Source of the DNA: Phycisphaerales bacterium
Lineage (GTDB): Bacteria; Planctomycetota; Phycisphaerae; Phycisphaerales; UBA1924
Reading direction: 5' to 3'
DNA length: 64,000 nt
Assembly: GCA_020849105.1 (NCBI GenBank)
Contig: JADLGW010000042.1
Coordinates: forward strand, 25,090-89,089
Every line of letters starts with the position of its first letter. Position 1 is the first letter of the stretch. Shown here in pieces: positions 34,939 to 43,720 of the stretch. The translations under genes were made by a program, and so were the position numbers. The notes below the pieces were generated by a model, which saw only the letters and a list, made by a program, of their open reading frames with translations, was not told where the DNA came from and ran no database searches.

Positions 34939-36293
34939 GGGCCCGTGCCGCCGGGAACCTCACGCCGCGTCAGCCCGGCCTCCAGCGTGAGCGCCGCCAG
35001 CACGTCCGGGCCGATGCGGGCGTCGAACTTCCGGAACTCGTCGAGTGTCAGCGCTTCGAGCGCCCTGCCGGCCGCCAGCGCGTGCCGGACGACGCGGCCC
35101 ACAACCTCGTGCGCATCGCGGAAGGGCACGCCCTTGCCCACCAGGTAGTCCGCGAGTTCGGTCGCGTTGGAGTGCCCGCCCGCTGCGGCCTCGCGGCAGC
35201 GCCCGCGGTCCACCTTCATCCCGTCCAGGACCCGAGGCACGATGCGGAGGCACAGCGAGAGCGAGCCCATCGCATCGAAGAGCGGCTCCTTGTCCTCCTG
35301 CATGTCCTTGTTGTACGCCAGGGGCAGGCCCTTGAGGGTGACCGTGAGCGCCGCGTGGGCGCCGGCGATCCGCCCGCACTTGCCGCGGAGCAGTTCCAGG
35401 GCATCGGGGTTCTTCTTCTGCGGCATGAGCGACGAGCCGCTCGTGACGGAGTCGTCCAGTTCCACGAACCCAAACTCGCCGCTGGACCAGAGGATGAGTT
35501 CCTCGCCGAGCCGCGAGAGGTGGACGGCGCACAGCGACGCGGCCGCCAGCGTCTCCACAACAAAGTCGCGGTCGGCGACGGCGTCGAGGCTGTTGGCGGT
35601 GGGGGCATCGAAGCCGAGGTCGCGGGCGAGCGCGGCGCGGTCGATCGGGTAGGTCGTGCCGGCGAGCGCGGCCGATCCGAGGGGGCAGAGATTGGCCCGC
35701 CGCCGCGCGCCCGCCAGGCGTGCCGCGTCGCGCTCCAGCATCTCGAAGTACGCCAGGGCCCAGTGGGCCATCAGTACGGGCTGGGCCCGCTGCAGGTGGG
35801 TGTAGCCGGGGAGGATGGTTGCCGCCTCGCGCTCCGCCAGGGCCACGAGCGACCGCTGCGCGGCCCGCACCTCCGCGAGCCGCGCGTCGATCTCGCACCG
35901 CACCCACAGCCGCAGGCCCGTCGCCGCCTGGTCATTGCGGCTGCGCCCGGTGTGGAGTTTCTTGCCAAGGTCGCCGACCGCCCTGATGAGTTCGGCCTCG
36001 ACCCACGAGTGGATGTCCTCCGGGGTACCCGGCGACTCCGTCGCGGCCTTCTCCTGCTCTTCGAGCGGCGCCCGCGGATTTTCCTCCACCAGCACCGCCA
36101 GGTCGGCCAGCGCCGACACGAGCCGCCGGTGCTCGTCGGCGGTCAGCACGCCGGCCCGCTGGATCGCCCCGGCCCAGGCGACGGACCCGGCAATGTCCTG
36201 GGCGGCGAGCCGGTAGTCGAACGGCAGCGAGTCGTTGATCTCCCGGAACAGCGGGTCAGCGGCCTTGTCGAATCGTCCACCCCAGAGGGCCAT
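34878..36293 (-). CDS. argH: Argininosuccinate lyase
   Basis: 471 residues of normal length. It shows the ArgH start MALWGGRFDKAADP, the HTGRSRNDQ segment and the fumarase-superfamily signature GSSLMPQKKNPD with the catalytic Ser. It cleaves argininosuccinate to arginine and fumarate, the last step of arginine synthesis. It is separated from the other arg genes (argC-B-F-G at 37.9-42.1 kb) by a DUF1697 gene, a pseudogene and an unknown gene. Confidence 0.97.
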   Translation of the reverse strand: MALWGGRFDKAADPLFREINDSLPFDYRLAAQDIAGSVAWAGAIQRAGVLTADEHRRLVSALADLAVLVEENPRAPLEEQEKAATESPGTPEDIHSWVEAELIRAVGDLGKKLHTGRSRNDQAATGLRLWVRCEIDARLAEVRAAQRSLVALAEREAATILPGYTHLQRAQPVLMAHWALAYFEMLERDAARLAGARRRANLCPLGSAALAGTTYPIDRAALARDLGFDAPTANSLDAVADRDFVVETLAAASLCAVHLSRLGEELILWSSGEFGFVELDDSVTSGSSLMPQKKNPDALELLRGKCGRIAGAHAALTVTLKGLPLAYNKDMQEDKEPLFDAMGSLSLCLRIVPRVLDGMKVDRGRCREAAAGGHSNATELADYLVGKGVPFRDAHEVVGRVVRHALAAGRALEALTLDEFRKFDARIGPDVLAALTLEAGLTRREVPGGTGPQAVAAAIARAKRSLGGGAA

Positions 36294-36351
36294 CGCGTGC
36301 TCCTGTCAACCCCCGAGCGTAGCGAAGATAGACTGCCGGCGGGAGGTCGGC

Positions 36352-36900
36352 ATGGAGCGCTTTGTCGCCCTGTATCGCGGCATCAACGTCGGCGGAAGGA
36401 ACCCGGTGAAGATGGACGGGCTGCGCGCGATGCACGAGCGGCTCGGGCACCGGGCCGTTGAGAGTTACATCCAGAGCGGCAATATCGTGTTCTCGGGCAA
36501 GGGGCCCGCCGCGACGATCGCCCGGATGATCGCGGCGGAGTTCGCCCGGTCGTTCGGATTCGCGGCACGGGTCATCGTGGTGCCCGGGGCGGCCTGGGGC
36601 GGGGCGGTGCGCCGCAACCCGTATGCGGGGTTCAGCGCGGAGCGGCCCAAGACCGTGCACGCGGGTTTCTGCGAGGGGACGCCGAGCGTCAAGGGGCTGG
36701 AGGACCTGCGCCAAAGGACCGGCGGGACCGAGGAGTTCGTCGTGGCCGGCGGGGTTGTCTACCTGCACGCACCGGACGGGTTCGGCACGTCGAAGTTCGC
36801 CGCGGGGATGGAGAAGGCGTGCGGAGTGCCCATGACGGTGCGCAACTGGTGCACAGTGGAGGAAATCGCGGAGATGATCAAGGGCGGTGATCCCCGCTGA
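36352..36900 (+). CDS. DUF1697 protein
   Basis: 182 residues from ATG 36352, preceded by GGGAGG. The DUF1697 hallmarks are clear: FVALYRGINVGGRNPVKMDG at the start, ESYIQSGNIVFSG, and the C-terminal TVRNWCTVEEIAEM. The function is unknown; the domain is a small alpha-beta fold found in many bacteria as a single protein. It is divergent from argH with about 58 bases between starts. Confidence 0.92.
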   Translation: MERFVALYRGINVGGRNPVKMDGLRAMHERLGHRAVESYIQSGNIVFSGKGPAATIARMIAAEFARSFGFAARVIVVPGAAWGGAVRRNPYAGFSAERPKTVHAGFCEGTPSVKGLEDLRQRTGGTEEFVVAGGVVYLHAPDGFGTSKFAAGMEKACGVPMTVRNWCTVEEIAEMIKGGDPR

Positions 36901-36977
36901 CATGCGCGCCACGTCCTGACTTGCGGAGGTTCGTGCGGAGGCGCGCGGGCGGGAGCAAAGCACGATTATCGCCCCGG

Positions 36978-37305
36978 GGCACGCCGTCCGACTTCGCGGT
37001 GTCGCTGCTCCAGTCGGGCGTGCTCGGTTCAAGTGGAAGTGCATCAACCCACCGGGTCCGTCGGCACCATCTACGAGGTTCAGCGGAAGATTGGTAACGC
37101 CGGGTTTCAGTTCATCGGCGGTATCGGCGTCAAGACATTCCTCGACGAGACGCTGCCAACCGGCTCGGCTCCGGTGACCTACAAGATCACCGCCGTCCGC
37201 TCCACCGCACGCGGCAACTCCGCCCAGTTCACCGTGAACTTCGGCGTCGGCGGCCAGACCATCACGCTGGTCGAGGGCGGCAGCGACCTGAAGATGGCGG
37301 CGTAG
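36978..37305 (+). pseudogene. Fragment of a larger planctomycete protein with a frameshift
   Basis: Two frames join into one protein-like sequence: bases before about 37055 read ...FKWKCINPPG in one frame and the following bases read SVGTIYEVQRKIGNAGFQFI through ITAVRSTARGNSAQFTVNFG in another; one missing base at about 37052-37055 explains it. The fibronectin-like pattern is familiar from larger planctomycete proteins, but the upstream part is missing here. I treat it as a decayed 3' remnant. The start is approximate. Confidence 0.5.
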
Positions 37306-37334
37306 GAAGCCCCGGACAACCTAGGTGTACCACT

Positions 37335-37359
37335 ACCCCGCCCTGCGGCGGGGTGTTTT
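37335..37359 (+). terminator. Rho-independent terminator
   Basis: ACCCCGCC (37335-37342) and GGCGGGGT (37347-37354) form a perfect 8-base stem with a CTGC loop, followed by GTTTTC. It lies 30 bases past the stop of the remnant gene at 36978-37305, so the ancestral gene ended here. Confidence 0.75.
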
Positions 37360-37413
37360 CATTGGTATCATGCCGCCTCCAACCGGCTCTCGCTCCTCCT
37401 TCCCGGAGTTCCC

Positions 37414-37935
37414 ATGGCCTTTGGTATTGATGACGCGCTTATGACAGCGGCAGCGGGCTTGCGTTTCTCTGATACGCTCGTTCAGACGGTGAAAGCGTAT
37501 CGGAAGGCCGACGGCGACCTTGACGTGGAGTTGCTGATTGAGGAGGTTCGCGTTACCACTTTGCAGAGGCTGGACGAGTCAGATGCCGCTCTCGCTCAGT
37601 TTGAGAGAATGTTGGGGGAGAGGAACATCGACGCGGACCGAAGCCTTAAGACTGTGATCGAGTCGACGCCTTGGTGGCGACCCCACGAGGCTCATCGACT
37701 CAAACGCATTCAGCGGAGCTTCAACGCACTCGCGGATGCGACGTACGCCGCGACTGATGATGTCGCTGCACTCTTGCGATGCAAGCAGCGTACCGGGCCG
37801 ATGGGGGGTGTTGTCGTCGAGAGCGCAAGTTCCAAGCATCGCTTTCTTGAGAGACTGCTTGAAGCACCAACCGTGCGACAATCGATCCGTATTCTGCGAG
37901 CGGAAATGACACGCCTCAAAGATGAGTTGAGGTGA
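37414..37935 (+). CDS. Hypothetical helical protein, compositionally distinct
   Basis: 173 residues; CCCGGAG lies just before ATG 37414. It is predicted mostly helical (FSDTLVQTVKAYRKADGDLD, LKRIQRSFNALADATYAATD) with a C-terminal helix (IRILRAEMTRLKDELR) and no signal peptide or membrane segment. I recognise no family. Its codons use clearly more A and T in third position than all neighbours, so it is probably a recent acquisition, placed between a decayed fragment and the arg genes. N-terminal effector-associated helical domains look like this, but that is only a guess. Confidence 0.65.
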   Translation: MAFGIDDALMTAAAGLRFSDTLVQTVKAYRKADGDLDVELLIEEVRVTTLQRLDESDAALAQFERMLGERNIDADRSLKTVIESTPWWRPHEAHRLKRIQRSFNALADATYAATDDVAALLRCKQRTGPMGGVVVESASSKHRFLERLLEAPTVRQSIRILRAEMTRLKDELR

Positions 37936-37950
37936 GATCACGGCGGACTG

Positions 37951-39207
37951 TTACGTCCGGCTCTTCATCGCCCTGATGCGTTCGGGGAGGCTGAGGAGTC
38001 TGATGAAGCCGCCGGCGTCCTTCTGGCTGTAGACCTCTTCGCCCTCGAAGGAGACCATTTTCTCGGCGTAGAGGGAGTTGGGGCTCTTGCGCTGGATGGC
38101 GGTGGCGGTGCCGCGGCAGAGGCGGACAACGACCTCGCCGGTCAGCGGCTCGGCCATTTTCTCCGCGGCGGCCCAGAGGGCCTGGCGCAGGGGCGTGAAC
38201 CAGCGGCCGTCGTAGACGAGTTCCGCGAAGGTGAGGCCCAGGTGCTCGCGGTAGTGGCGGGTCTCGCGGTCCAGGACCAGTTCCTCAAGGGCCCGCAGGG
38301 CCTCGACGAGGACAGTCCCGCCGGGGGTTTCGTAGAGCCCCCGCGACTTCATGCCGACCCGGCGATTCTCCACCAGGTCCACGCGGCCGACGCCGTGCGG
38401 GCCGGCGATGGAGTTGAGTTTCTCGATGATCTGCCAGGCGGGGAGAGAGGAAGGGCGGGTAGACACAGGCGGGACGCCTGTGCCACTAGGCGGGGTAGAG
38501 ACGGAGAGGGCGACGGGGCGGCCGCGCTGGAAGGAGAGGGTGACATCCTCGGGCGAGGCGGGGGCGGCGGCGGGATCGGCGGTGAGCATCCAGGCGTCGG
38601 CCGGCGGCGGGTTCCAGGGGTCCTCGATGGCGCCGCCCTCGTGGGAGATATGCCAGAGGTTGCGATCGCGCGAGTAGATCTTGGTCGCGCTGGCCGTGGT
38701 GGGGATGTTGCGGGCCTTCAGGTAATCGAGCATCGCCAGGCGCCCGCTGAGGTTCCACCTGTCGTGCCGCCAGGGGGCGATGATCTCCATCTCCGGGGCG
38801 AGGGCGGCGTAGGCGGACTCGAAGCGGACCTGGTCGTTGCCCTTGCCGGTGCAGCCGTGGGCCAGGGCCGTGCAGCCGGTTTTCTTGGCGATGCTCACCT
38901 GGCCGCGGGCCAGCACCGGGCGGGCCATCGCGGTGCCCAGCAGGTAGCGGCCCTCGTAGATCGCGCCGGCGATCATGGTGGGCAGGACAAACTCGTCCAC
39001 GAACTCGGCCCGCAGGTCCACGACGTGGCACTCGGCGGCCCCGGAGTCCCTGGCCTTCTTCTCGACTCCGGCCAGTTCGTCGGACCCCTGCCCCACGTCG
39101 CCGACGACGCAGACGACCTCGGCTCCGGGGATGTTCTCCCGCAGCCACGGGACGATGCAGGAGGTGTCGAGGCCGCCGGAGTAGGCGAGAGCGATCTTCT
39201 TGGGCAT
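37951..39207 (-). CDS. argG: Argininosuccinate synthase, with an in-frame repeat insert
   Basis: 418 residues from ATG 39207 (MPKKIALAYSGGLDTS). The ATP pyrophosphatase P loop AYSGGLDTS, the GCTGKGNDQVRFE segment and the C-terminal GLYETPGGTVL are intact. It joins citrulline and aspartate using ATP. Compared with the usual VALNGxxLSPxxLIEKLN region, this protein has about 17 extra residues (VSTPPSGTGVPPVSTRPSS) encoded by a palindromic repeat. The insert is at the surface-exposed junction before the C-terminal helix. It begins three bases after the argF stop. Confidence 0.96.
   Translation of the reverse strand: MPKKIALAYSGGLDTSCIVPWLRENIPGAEVVCVVGDVGQGSDELAGVEKKARDSGAAECHVVDLRAEFVDEFVLPTMIAGAIYEGRYLLGTAMARPVLARGQVSIAKKTGCTALAHGCTGKGNDQVRFESAYAALAPEMEIIAPWRHDRWNLSGRLAMLDYLKARNIPTTASATKIYSRDRNLWHISHEGGAIEDPWNPPPADAWMLTADPAAAPASPEDVTLSFQRGRPVALSVSTPPSGTGVPPVSTRPSSLPAWQIIEKLNSIAGPHGVGRVDLVENRRVGMKSRGLYETPGGTVLVEALRALEELVLDRETRHYREHLGLTFAELVYDGRWFTPLRQALWAAAEKMAEPLTGEVVVRLCRGTATAIQRKSPNSLYAEKMVSFEGEEVYSQKDAGGFIRLLSLPERIRAMKSRT
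38457..38503 (-). repeat. REP-like palindrome in frame inside argG
   Basis: CACAGGCG (38464-38471) and CGCCTGTG (38475-38482) form a perfect 8-base hairpin around GGA, flanked by GTAGACA on the left and GTAGAGAC on the right. It is translated as SGTGVPPVST. The peptide GTGVPPV is recurrent in planctomycete open frames in my experience, which fits a mobile repeat; that recurrence should be checked. Confidence 0.75.
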
Positions 39208-39209
39208 GG

Positions 39210-40169
39210 TCAATCTTTGGATGCCAAGAGGTGCAGGAGCAGGGCGTTCTGGGCGTGCATGCGGTTTTCGGCCTGGTCGTAGACGAGCGATGCGGGCGAG
39301 TCGATCACCGCGTCCGTCACCTCATCGCCACGGTGGGCGGGCAGGCAGTGCATGAACCACGCCCCGGGGGCGGCGGCGGCCATGAGCGCCCCGTCCACGC
39401 GGTAGGGCTCGAAGGCCCGCCTGCGGCCGCCCGCGTCGCCCTCCTGGCCCATGCTGACCCAGGTGTCGGTGTAGACCGCGCGGCAGGCGCGGACGCCCGC
39501 CTTGTCGGTCGTGACGCGGACAGAGCCGCCGGTGTTGTGGCGTTCGGCCAGGGTCCGGCATTCGGAGACGACCGGGGCGGAGGGCTCGTACCCCGGCGGG
39601 GTGATGACGGTGAGCCGGGCGCCCGTGAGCGCCGCGCCCTGCATGAGCGAATGGCACACGTTGTTCCCGTCGCCGATGTAGGCGAGTTCGAACCCGCGAA
39701 GGCCGGTGATGCCGCCCAACCGCTCCGCCAGGGTCAAGTAATCGGCGAGGCCCTGGCACGGGTGGTGCAGGTCGGAGAGCGCGTTGACGACGGGGACGCG
39801 GGTCTCTCGGGCGAGTTCCTCCAGAACGGCATGGCTGAACACGCGTGCGACGATGCAGTCCACCCACCGTTCCAGGTTCTTCGCGTAGTCCCGGACGCTC
39901 TCGCGCTGCCCGATGCGATCCTTCGAGTGGTCGTAGTAGATCGCGTGCCCGCCCATGCGGGCCGGGCCGACCTCGAACGTGACGCGGGTGCGCAGGGAGG
40001 GCTTCTCGAAGAGCATGATGACGCTGCAACCCGCGAGCGCAGCGCGGTACTCCGCCGGTGATCGCTTCGTCGCCGCGGCGGTGTCGAAGAGCGCCGCGAC
40101 CTCTCGCGGCGAGAGGGACGCGAACGTGAGCAGGTCTTTCGAACCAAGCGGGATGAACGTGTTCGCCAT
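39210..40169 (-). CDS. argF: Ornithine carbamoyltransferase
   Basis: 319 residues. The carbamoyl-phosphate motif is FEKPSLRTRVTFE (SxRTR), the ornithine-side motif is DLHHPCQGLADYLTL (the HPxQ), and the C-terminal HCLPAHRGDEV is the catalytic HCLP loop. It makes citrulline from ornithine and carbamoyl phosphate. Downstream argG starts at once; upstream, an inverted repeat separates it from argB. Confidence 0.96.
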   Translation of the reverse strand: MANTFIPLGSKDLLTFASLSPREVAALFDTAAATKRSPAEYRAALAGCSVIMLFEKPSLRTRVTFEVGPARMGGHAIYYDHSKDRIGQRESVRDYAKNLERWVDCIVARVFSHAVLEELARETRVPVVNALSDLHHPCQGLADYLTLAERLGGITGLRGFELAYIGDGNNVCHSLMQGAALTGARLTVITPPGYEPSAPVVSECRTLAERHNTGGSVRVTTDKAGVRACRAVYTDTWVSMGQEGDAGGRRRAFEPYRVDGALMAAAAPGAWFMHCLPAHRGDEVTDAVIDSPASLVYDQAENRMHAQNALLLHLLASKD

Positions 40170-40213
40170 GCCGGTCTCCCGTGACGAGGGAAACCGGGAC
40201 GATAGGCGGGATC

Positions 40214-40288
40214 GGGTAGCCCGCCGCTCCGCGGCGGCTCTTACGATCAGATAACGGAAAAGACCGCCGCGGAGCGGCGGGCCACCCT
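40214..40288. repeat. Inverted repeat between argF and argB (GTAGCCCGCCGCTCCGCGGC family)
   Basis: A 29-base left arm (40214-40242, GGGTAGCCCGCCGCTCCGC onward) and an inverted right arm (40260-40288) match at all but a few positions, each arm itself being palindromic (CCGCCGC-TCC-GCGGCGG). A 17-base A/T-rich spacer separates them. The right arm ends within the argB stop codon. It may be a MITE-type REP doublet and could attenuate argB-argF read-through. Confidence 0.85.
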
Positions 40289-41084
40289 ACCCCGGCACGA
40301 CGCTTGTCCCCGCCGGCTCTCCGCGGGCCAGGCGGATGAGGTCGCCCGGCGCGTTCCAGGAGCAGATGGTGCAGGGCGAGCCGCTGGCCTCGGCGGCGCG
40401 GGCCGCCGCCCGCGCCTTTGGGATCATCCCGCCGCTGACCACGCCCCGGTCGATCAGCCCCTCGACCTCCCGCGGCGTCAGGCGAGCGATCAGCCGGCGG
40501 TCGGCCCCGAGTATCCCCGGCACATCCGTCATCAGTACGAGCCGCGACGCGCCAACGATGCGCGCGAGCCCGGCTGCTGCATCGTCCGCGTTTACATTGA
40601 GTGGTCGCCCCTGCTCGTCGAGCCCGATCGACGACACGACGGGTGGAAAGCCGGCACCTATGAGCAGCGTGAGCAGACGCGGGTCGCCGCCGCGGATCTC
40701 GCCGACGAAGCCGGGGTCGAACGAATAGCCGGTGGCCCGGGCGGTCCGCGAGATCCCTCCATCGCCCAGGCACAGCCCGACGGCCGGCACGCCCGCGGCG
40801 TGCAGCGCCCCGACGACCGCCTTGTTCACACGTCCCGCGAGTACGCCGACGATCTCGTCGATCTGCTCTCGCGGCGTGATACGAATGCCTTCACGGCGCT
40901 CGGAGACCATCCCGAGCCGCGCAAGGTGCTCGTCCACCGCGCGCCCGCCCCCATGCACGACGATCAGCCTGCCGCCGGTCGCGGCGTGAGTCTCGGCGAG
41001 CGCCCGCCACAACTCGCTTGCGCGTGCCGCGTCGTCGAGGGCCGCCCCGCCGATCTTCACGACCATCGGGCGCGGCTCGCTCAT
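40287..41084 (-). CDS. argB: Acetylglutamate kinase
   Basis: 265 residues from ATG 41084 (MSEPRPMVVKIGGAALDD), chosen because it overlaps the argC stop by ATGA; an upstream extension lies wholly inside argC. The amino-acid-kinase motifs are KIGGAAL, IVVHGGGRAVDE, and the N-acetylglutamate segment LNVNADDAAAGLA. It phosphorylates N-acetylglutamate, the second step of arginine synthesis. It precedes an inverted repeat and argF. Confidence 0.95.
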   Translation of the reverse strand: MSEPRPMVVKIGGAALDDAARASELWRALAETHAATGGRLIVVHGGGRAVDEHLARLGMVSERREGIRITPREQIDEIVGVLAGRVNKAVVGALHAAGVPAVGLCLGDGGISRTARATGYSFDPGFVGEIRGGDPRLLTLLIGAGFPPVVSSIGLDEQGRPLNVNADDAAAGLARIVGASRLVLMTDVPGILGADRRLIARLTPREVEGLIDRGVVSGGMIPKARAAARAAEASGSPCTICSWNAPGDLIRLARGEPAGTSVVPG

Positions 41085-42133
41085 GCGCGGCTCGACAACA
41101 GGCCGGTCGTCTCGTCGAGGCCGAACACCGCGTTCATGCACTGAACTGCCTGGCCCGCCGCCCCCTTCACGAGGTTGTCGAGCGCGGAGACGATGATGAG
41201 GTGGCGGTGTGCCTCATCGACGGCCCAGCCGAGATCGCAGAAGTTCGTGCCGCACACGCCGGAGGCCGAGGGCCACAGGCCGTCGCGGAGGAGGCGCACA
41301 AACGGCTCCCGCGAGTAGGCGGCGGCCAGCGCATCGGTGACGCGGGCCCCGGTCCAGCCGCCGGCCAGGTCCACATGGATCGTCGAGACGATGCCGCGGT
41401 CGTACGGGCCCAGGTGCGGGGTGAAGACCACCGGCGTACCCGCGTACGCACCGATCTCCGGGGTGTGGCGGTGCCGCAGGACGTTGTAGGGCTGGACGCT
41501 GACCTCGGAGTACAGGGTCCGCGGAGTCGGTGTCCGTCCGGCGCCGCTGACGCCGCTGATAGCGTCCACGATCGGACGGCGGCCGGGCTCGATGGCGCCG
41601 GCTCGGGCGAGCGGCGCGAGCGGGATGATCGCGGCGGTGGCGTAGCAGCCCGGGACGGAGACCAGCCCCCTCGCGGCGGCGAGTTCGCCACGGCAGAGTT
41701 CCGGAAGCCCGTAGATCGCGGCCCTGAGCAACTGGCGTTGAGTGTGCTCGAAGCCGTAGTACGTTGGGTAGAGCGCCGCGTCTTTGAGCCGGAAGGCGCC
41801 GGAAAGGTCGAGCACCGTCGGACAGGCGGGCCGGCTCTCCGAGCCGGCAAGCGCCGGCGCCAGTTCCAGGCTTGCCTCGTGCGGCGTGGCCAGGAACACA
41901 GCGTCCGGTTTCAGCGCCAGGATCGCGCCGGGATCGGCGGGAAGGACCGGAAGGTCGAGCAGGCCCCGGAGGCGGGGGTGGAGGTCGGGCATCATCGCGG
42001 GCGGGCCCTCATCCCGGCGAGCGGACCCGAAGAGCCCGACGACCTCGGCCCGTGGATGGCCGAGCAGGATGGCGGCCAGTTCGCCGCCGCTGTACCCGCC
42101 CGCACCCACGATGACCGTCCTGAACCTCTTCAT
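41081..42133 (-). CDS. argC: N-acetyl-gamma-glutamyl-phosphate reductase, probably with a small repeat insert
   Basis: 350 residues. The NADP-binding VIVGAGGYSGGELAAIL and the active-site SVPGCYATAAIIPLAPL with its catalytic Cys are present, as is HRHTPEI with the catalytic His. It reduces the acyl phosphate made by ArgB. Near residue 100, where the family usually has a short turn before the DLSGAFRL strand, there are about ten extra residues (GSESRPACPT), encoded by the hairpin at 41830-41848. First gene of the argC-B-F-G run. Confidence 0.94.
   Translation of the reverse strand: MKRFRTVIVGAGGYSGGELAAILLGHPRAEVVGLFGSARRDEGPPAMMPDLHPRLRGLLDLPVLPADPGAILALKPDAVFLATPHEASLELAPALAGSESRPACPTVLDLSGAFRLKDAALYPTYYGFEHTQRQLLRAAIYGLPELCRGELAAARGLVSVPGCYATAAIIPLAPLARAGAIEPGRRPIVDAISGVSGAGRTPTPRTLYSEVSVQPYNVLRHRHTPEIGAYAGTPVVFTPHLGPYDRGIVSTIHVDLAGGWTGARVTDALAAAYSREPFVRLLRDGLWPSASGVCGTNFCDLGWAVDEAHRHLIIVSALDNLVKGAAGQAVQCMNAVFGLDETTGLLSSRA
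41830..41848 (-). repeat. Short perfect palindrome inside argC
   Basis: GCCGGCTC-TCC-GAGCCGGC: a perfect 8-base stem with a three-base loop, at the site of the extra residues in ArgC. It has the same stem-loop-stem size as the argG hairpin but a different sequence. It could also be chance in such GC-rich DNA; the fit to the extra residues makes a repeat more likely. Confidence 0.5.
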
Positions 42134-42151
42134 GCCCTCAACGGTATCCGC

Positions 42152-43027
42152 TTACTCGAACGGGACGAACTCCGCCGCGGCGACGGTGACGGCCCACGCC
42201 GACAGGCCGGCCGCAACGGCCAGCGCGAGCAGTGTCGCCAGCCAGCCCGGCACGCGGCCCCGTGCAAGGAGTTCCCGCACCAGGCCGCCCGCGGGGGCCG
42301 CGAGCACAAGCAGCGAGGCGGACAACATGGGAAGCGGATCGCTTCCCTTTGGCGCTGTGCTGAACACCAGGGCCCCGCAGACAAGCGCGGCCGGGGCGAT
42401 CATGGAAGCCGAGAGCGGCCACGCCGGCCTCCACCAGCCGCAGATCACGAGCACGGCGCACGCGGACGCGACAGCCGCGGCGAGTTCCGCCTTGGCAACC
42501 TCGTTCGCTCCGAGCGCAAGTGACAGCCCCAGGCCCGCGGCCGTCGTCCAGAGCATGAGAGGGAGCCACGCCCCGCGGGCTCGGTCGGCGAGCATTTCCA
42601 GCACCAGCCAGGCAAGCCCGACCGAAAGCCCCATGCCCGCGAGCCACACGGCGCCCTCGCGGCCGGACCAGGCGGCATTCCACTTGTAGCGAGTCAGCAG
42701 GTAGGCGGCCGCGGCCGAGGCCAGGATGCACACGACGGCCCGCAGCGCCATTGGCTTCACCCACCATCGCCGGGCAATCCCGAGGATGGCCCCGAAGGCC
42801 GTGATGTGGAGGGCGTACCGGTCGGCCTGCGGCGGCAGCCAACCCGGCCAGCCGATGGCAAGGACGATGGTGGTGACCACGGCGCCGGCAACGGCGAGCC
42901 CGCCCGCGAGCCGCGCGGTGTACGGCTGGGCGCTGGACCACGGGCGCAGGCACGCCGCGGTCAAGACGGCCGCCACACCACCGGGTACAAGCACGCCGTG
43001 GATGACGGGGACGATCTTCGGGTCCAT
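42152..43027 (-). CDS. Hypothetical multi-pass membrane protein
   Basis: 291 residues with about eight or nine hydrophobic helices and short loops (for example VAGAVVTTIVLAIGWPGWLP, LMLWTTAAGLGLSLALGA). No motif I can assign to a family. It starts 19 bases after the start of the argC-coding strand region and lies between argC and yceI on the same strand, so it could be transcribed with the arg genes. Function unknown. Confidence 0.6.
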   Translation of the reverse strand: MDPKIVPVIHGVLVPGGVAAVLTAACLRPWSSAQPYTARLAGGLAVAGAVVTTIVLAIGWPGWLPPQADRYALHITAFGAILGIARRWWVKPMALRAVVCILASAAAAYLLTRYKWNAAWSGREGAVWLAGMGLSVGLAWLVLEMLADRARGAWLPLMLWTTAAGLGLSLALGANEVAKAELAAAVASACAVLVICGWWRPAWPLSASMIAPAALVCGALVFSTAPKGSDPLPMLSASLLVLAAPAGGLVRELLARGRVPGWLATLLALAVAAGLSAWAVTVAAAEFVPFE

Positions 43028-43096
43028 CCCTCGCCCTTCTGGTCCCGTGGGGCGGGCGTTCCGCCGGTGGTTCGAACAACCGGCCTGCCCGCGGAC

Positions 43097-43720
43097 TTAT
43101 GGCCGACCGGCCTCGAACGATGCGAAGATCTTGACATCATCCCCCAGCCCGCCGGGCATGAACGTGATGCCGAAGTCGCTGCGCCTGAGCGTGAACACGG
43201 TCTCGAACCCGATGACCTCGCCGCGCTGACCCTTCCCCTGCCCGGTCTTCTCAACCTTCGCCGTGACCGGCTTCGTGACGCCGTTGAGGGTGAAGTCGCC
43301 CGTGACTTCAACCGTGTTCTCGCCCGCGGGCTTCACGCTCGTGCTGGTGAACGTGGCCGTCGGGAACTGCTCGGTGTTGAAGAAACTGGCGCTCCTGAGG
43401 TGCTTGTCGCGCGCGGCGTTCTTGGAGTCCACGCTGCCGGTCTTGATCTCCACGTTGAACGATGCGGCCGACGGGTTCGCATCGTCCCAGGAAACCGTCC
43501 CGCCGAGGTCGTTGAACCGCCCGTAGAAGTACGCCGCGTTCTGGTGCAGAATGCGGAAGATGATCGAGGAATGGACGCTGTCGATCTTCCACTCGCCCTC
43601 GGCCGCCGGCAGCGCCGCCGCGGGCTTCTCGGCGCGGGGGGCGAGGCCGACCGCGAGGCCGACGCCGCAGAGCACGACCGCGGCGACCGCCGCACGACCG
43701 AGGCCAAGTCCGAAACGCAT
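43097..43720 (-). CDS. YceI-family periplasmic protein
   Basis: 207 residues from ATG 43720, where AGGAGA precedes the start. A signal peptide ([20 protein letters not shown]) leads to a YceI lipocalin-like domain: [19 protein letters not shown], the [19 protein letters not shown] segment, and [12 protein letters not shown]. YceI proteins bind isoprenoid lipids such as octaprenyl compounds in the periplasm. The real partner here is unknown. Confidence 0.9.
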   Translation of the reverse strand: MRFGLGLGRAAVAAVVLCGVGLAVGLAPRAEKPAAALPAAEGEWKIDSVHSSIIFRILHQNAAYFYGRFNDLGGTVSWDDANPSAASFNVEIKTGSVDSKNAARDKHLRSASFFNTEQFPTATFTSTSVKPAGENTVEVTGDFTLNGVTKPVTAKVEKTGQGKGQRGEVIGFETVFTLRRSDFGITFMPGGLGDDVKIFASFEAGRP

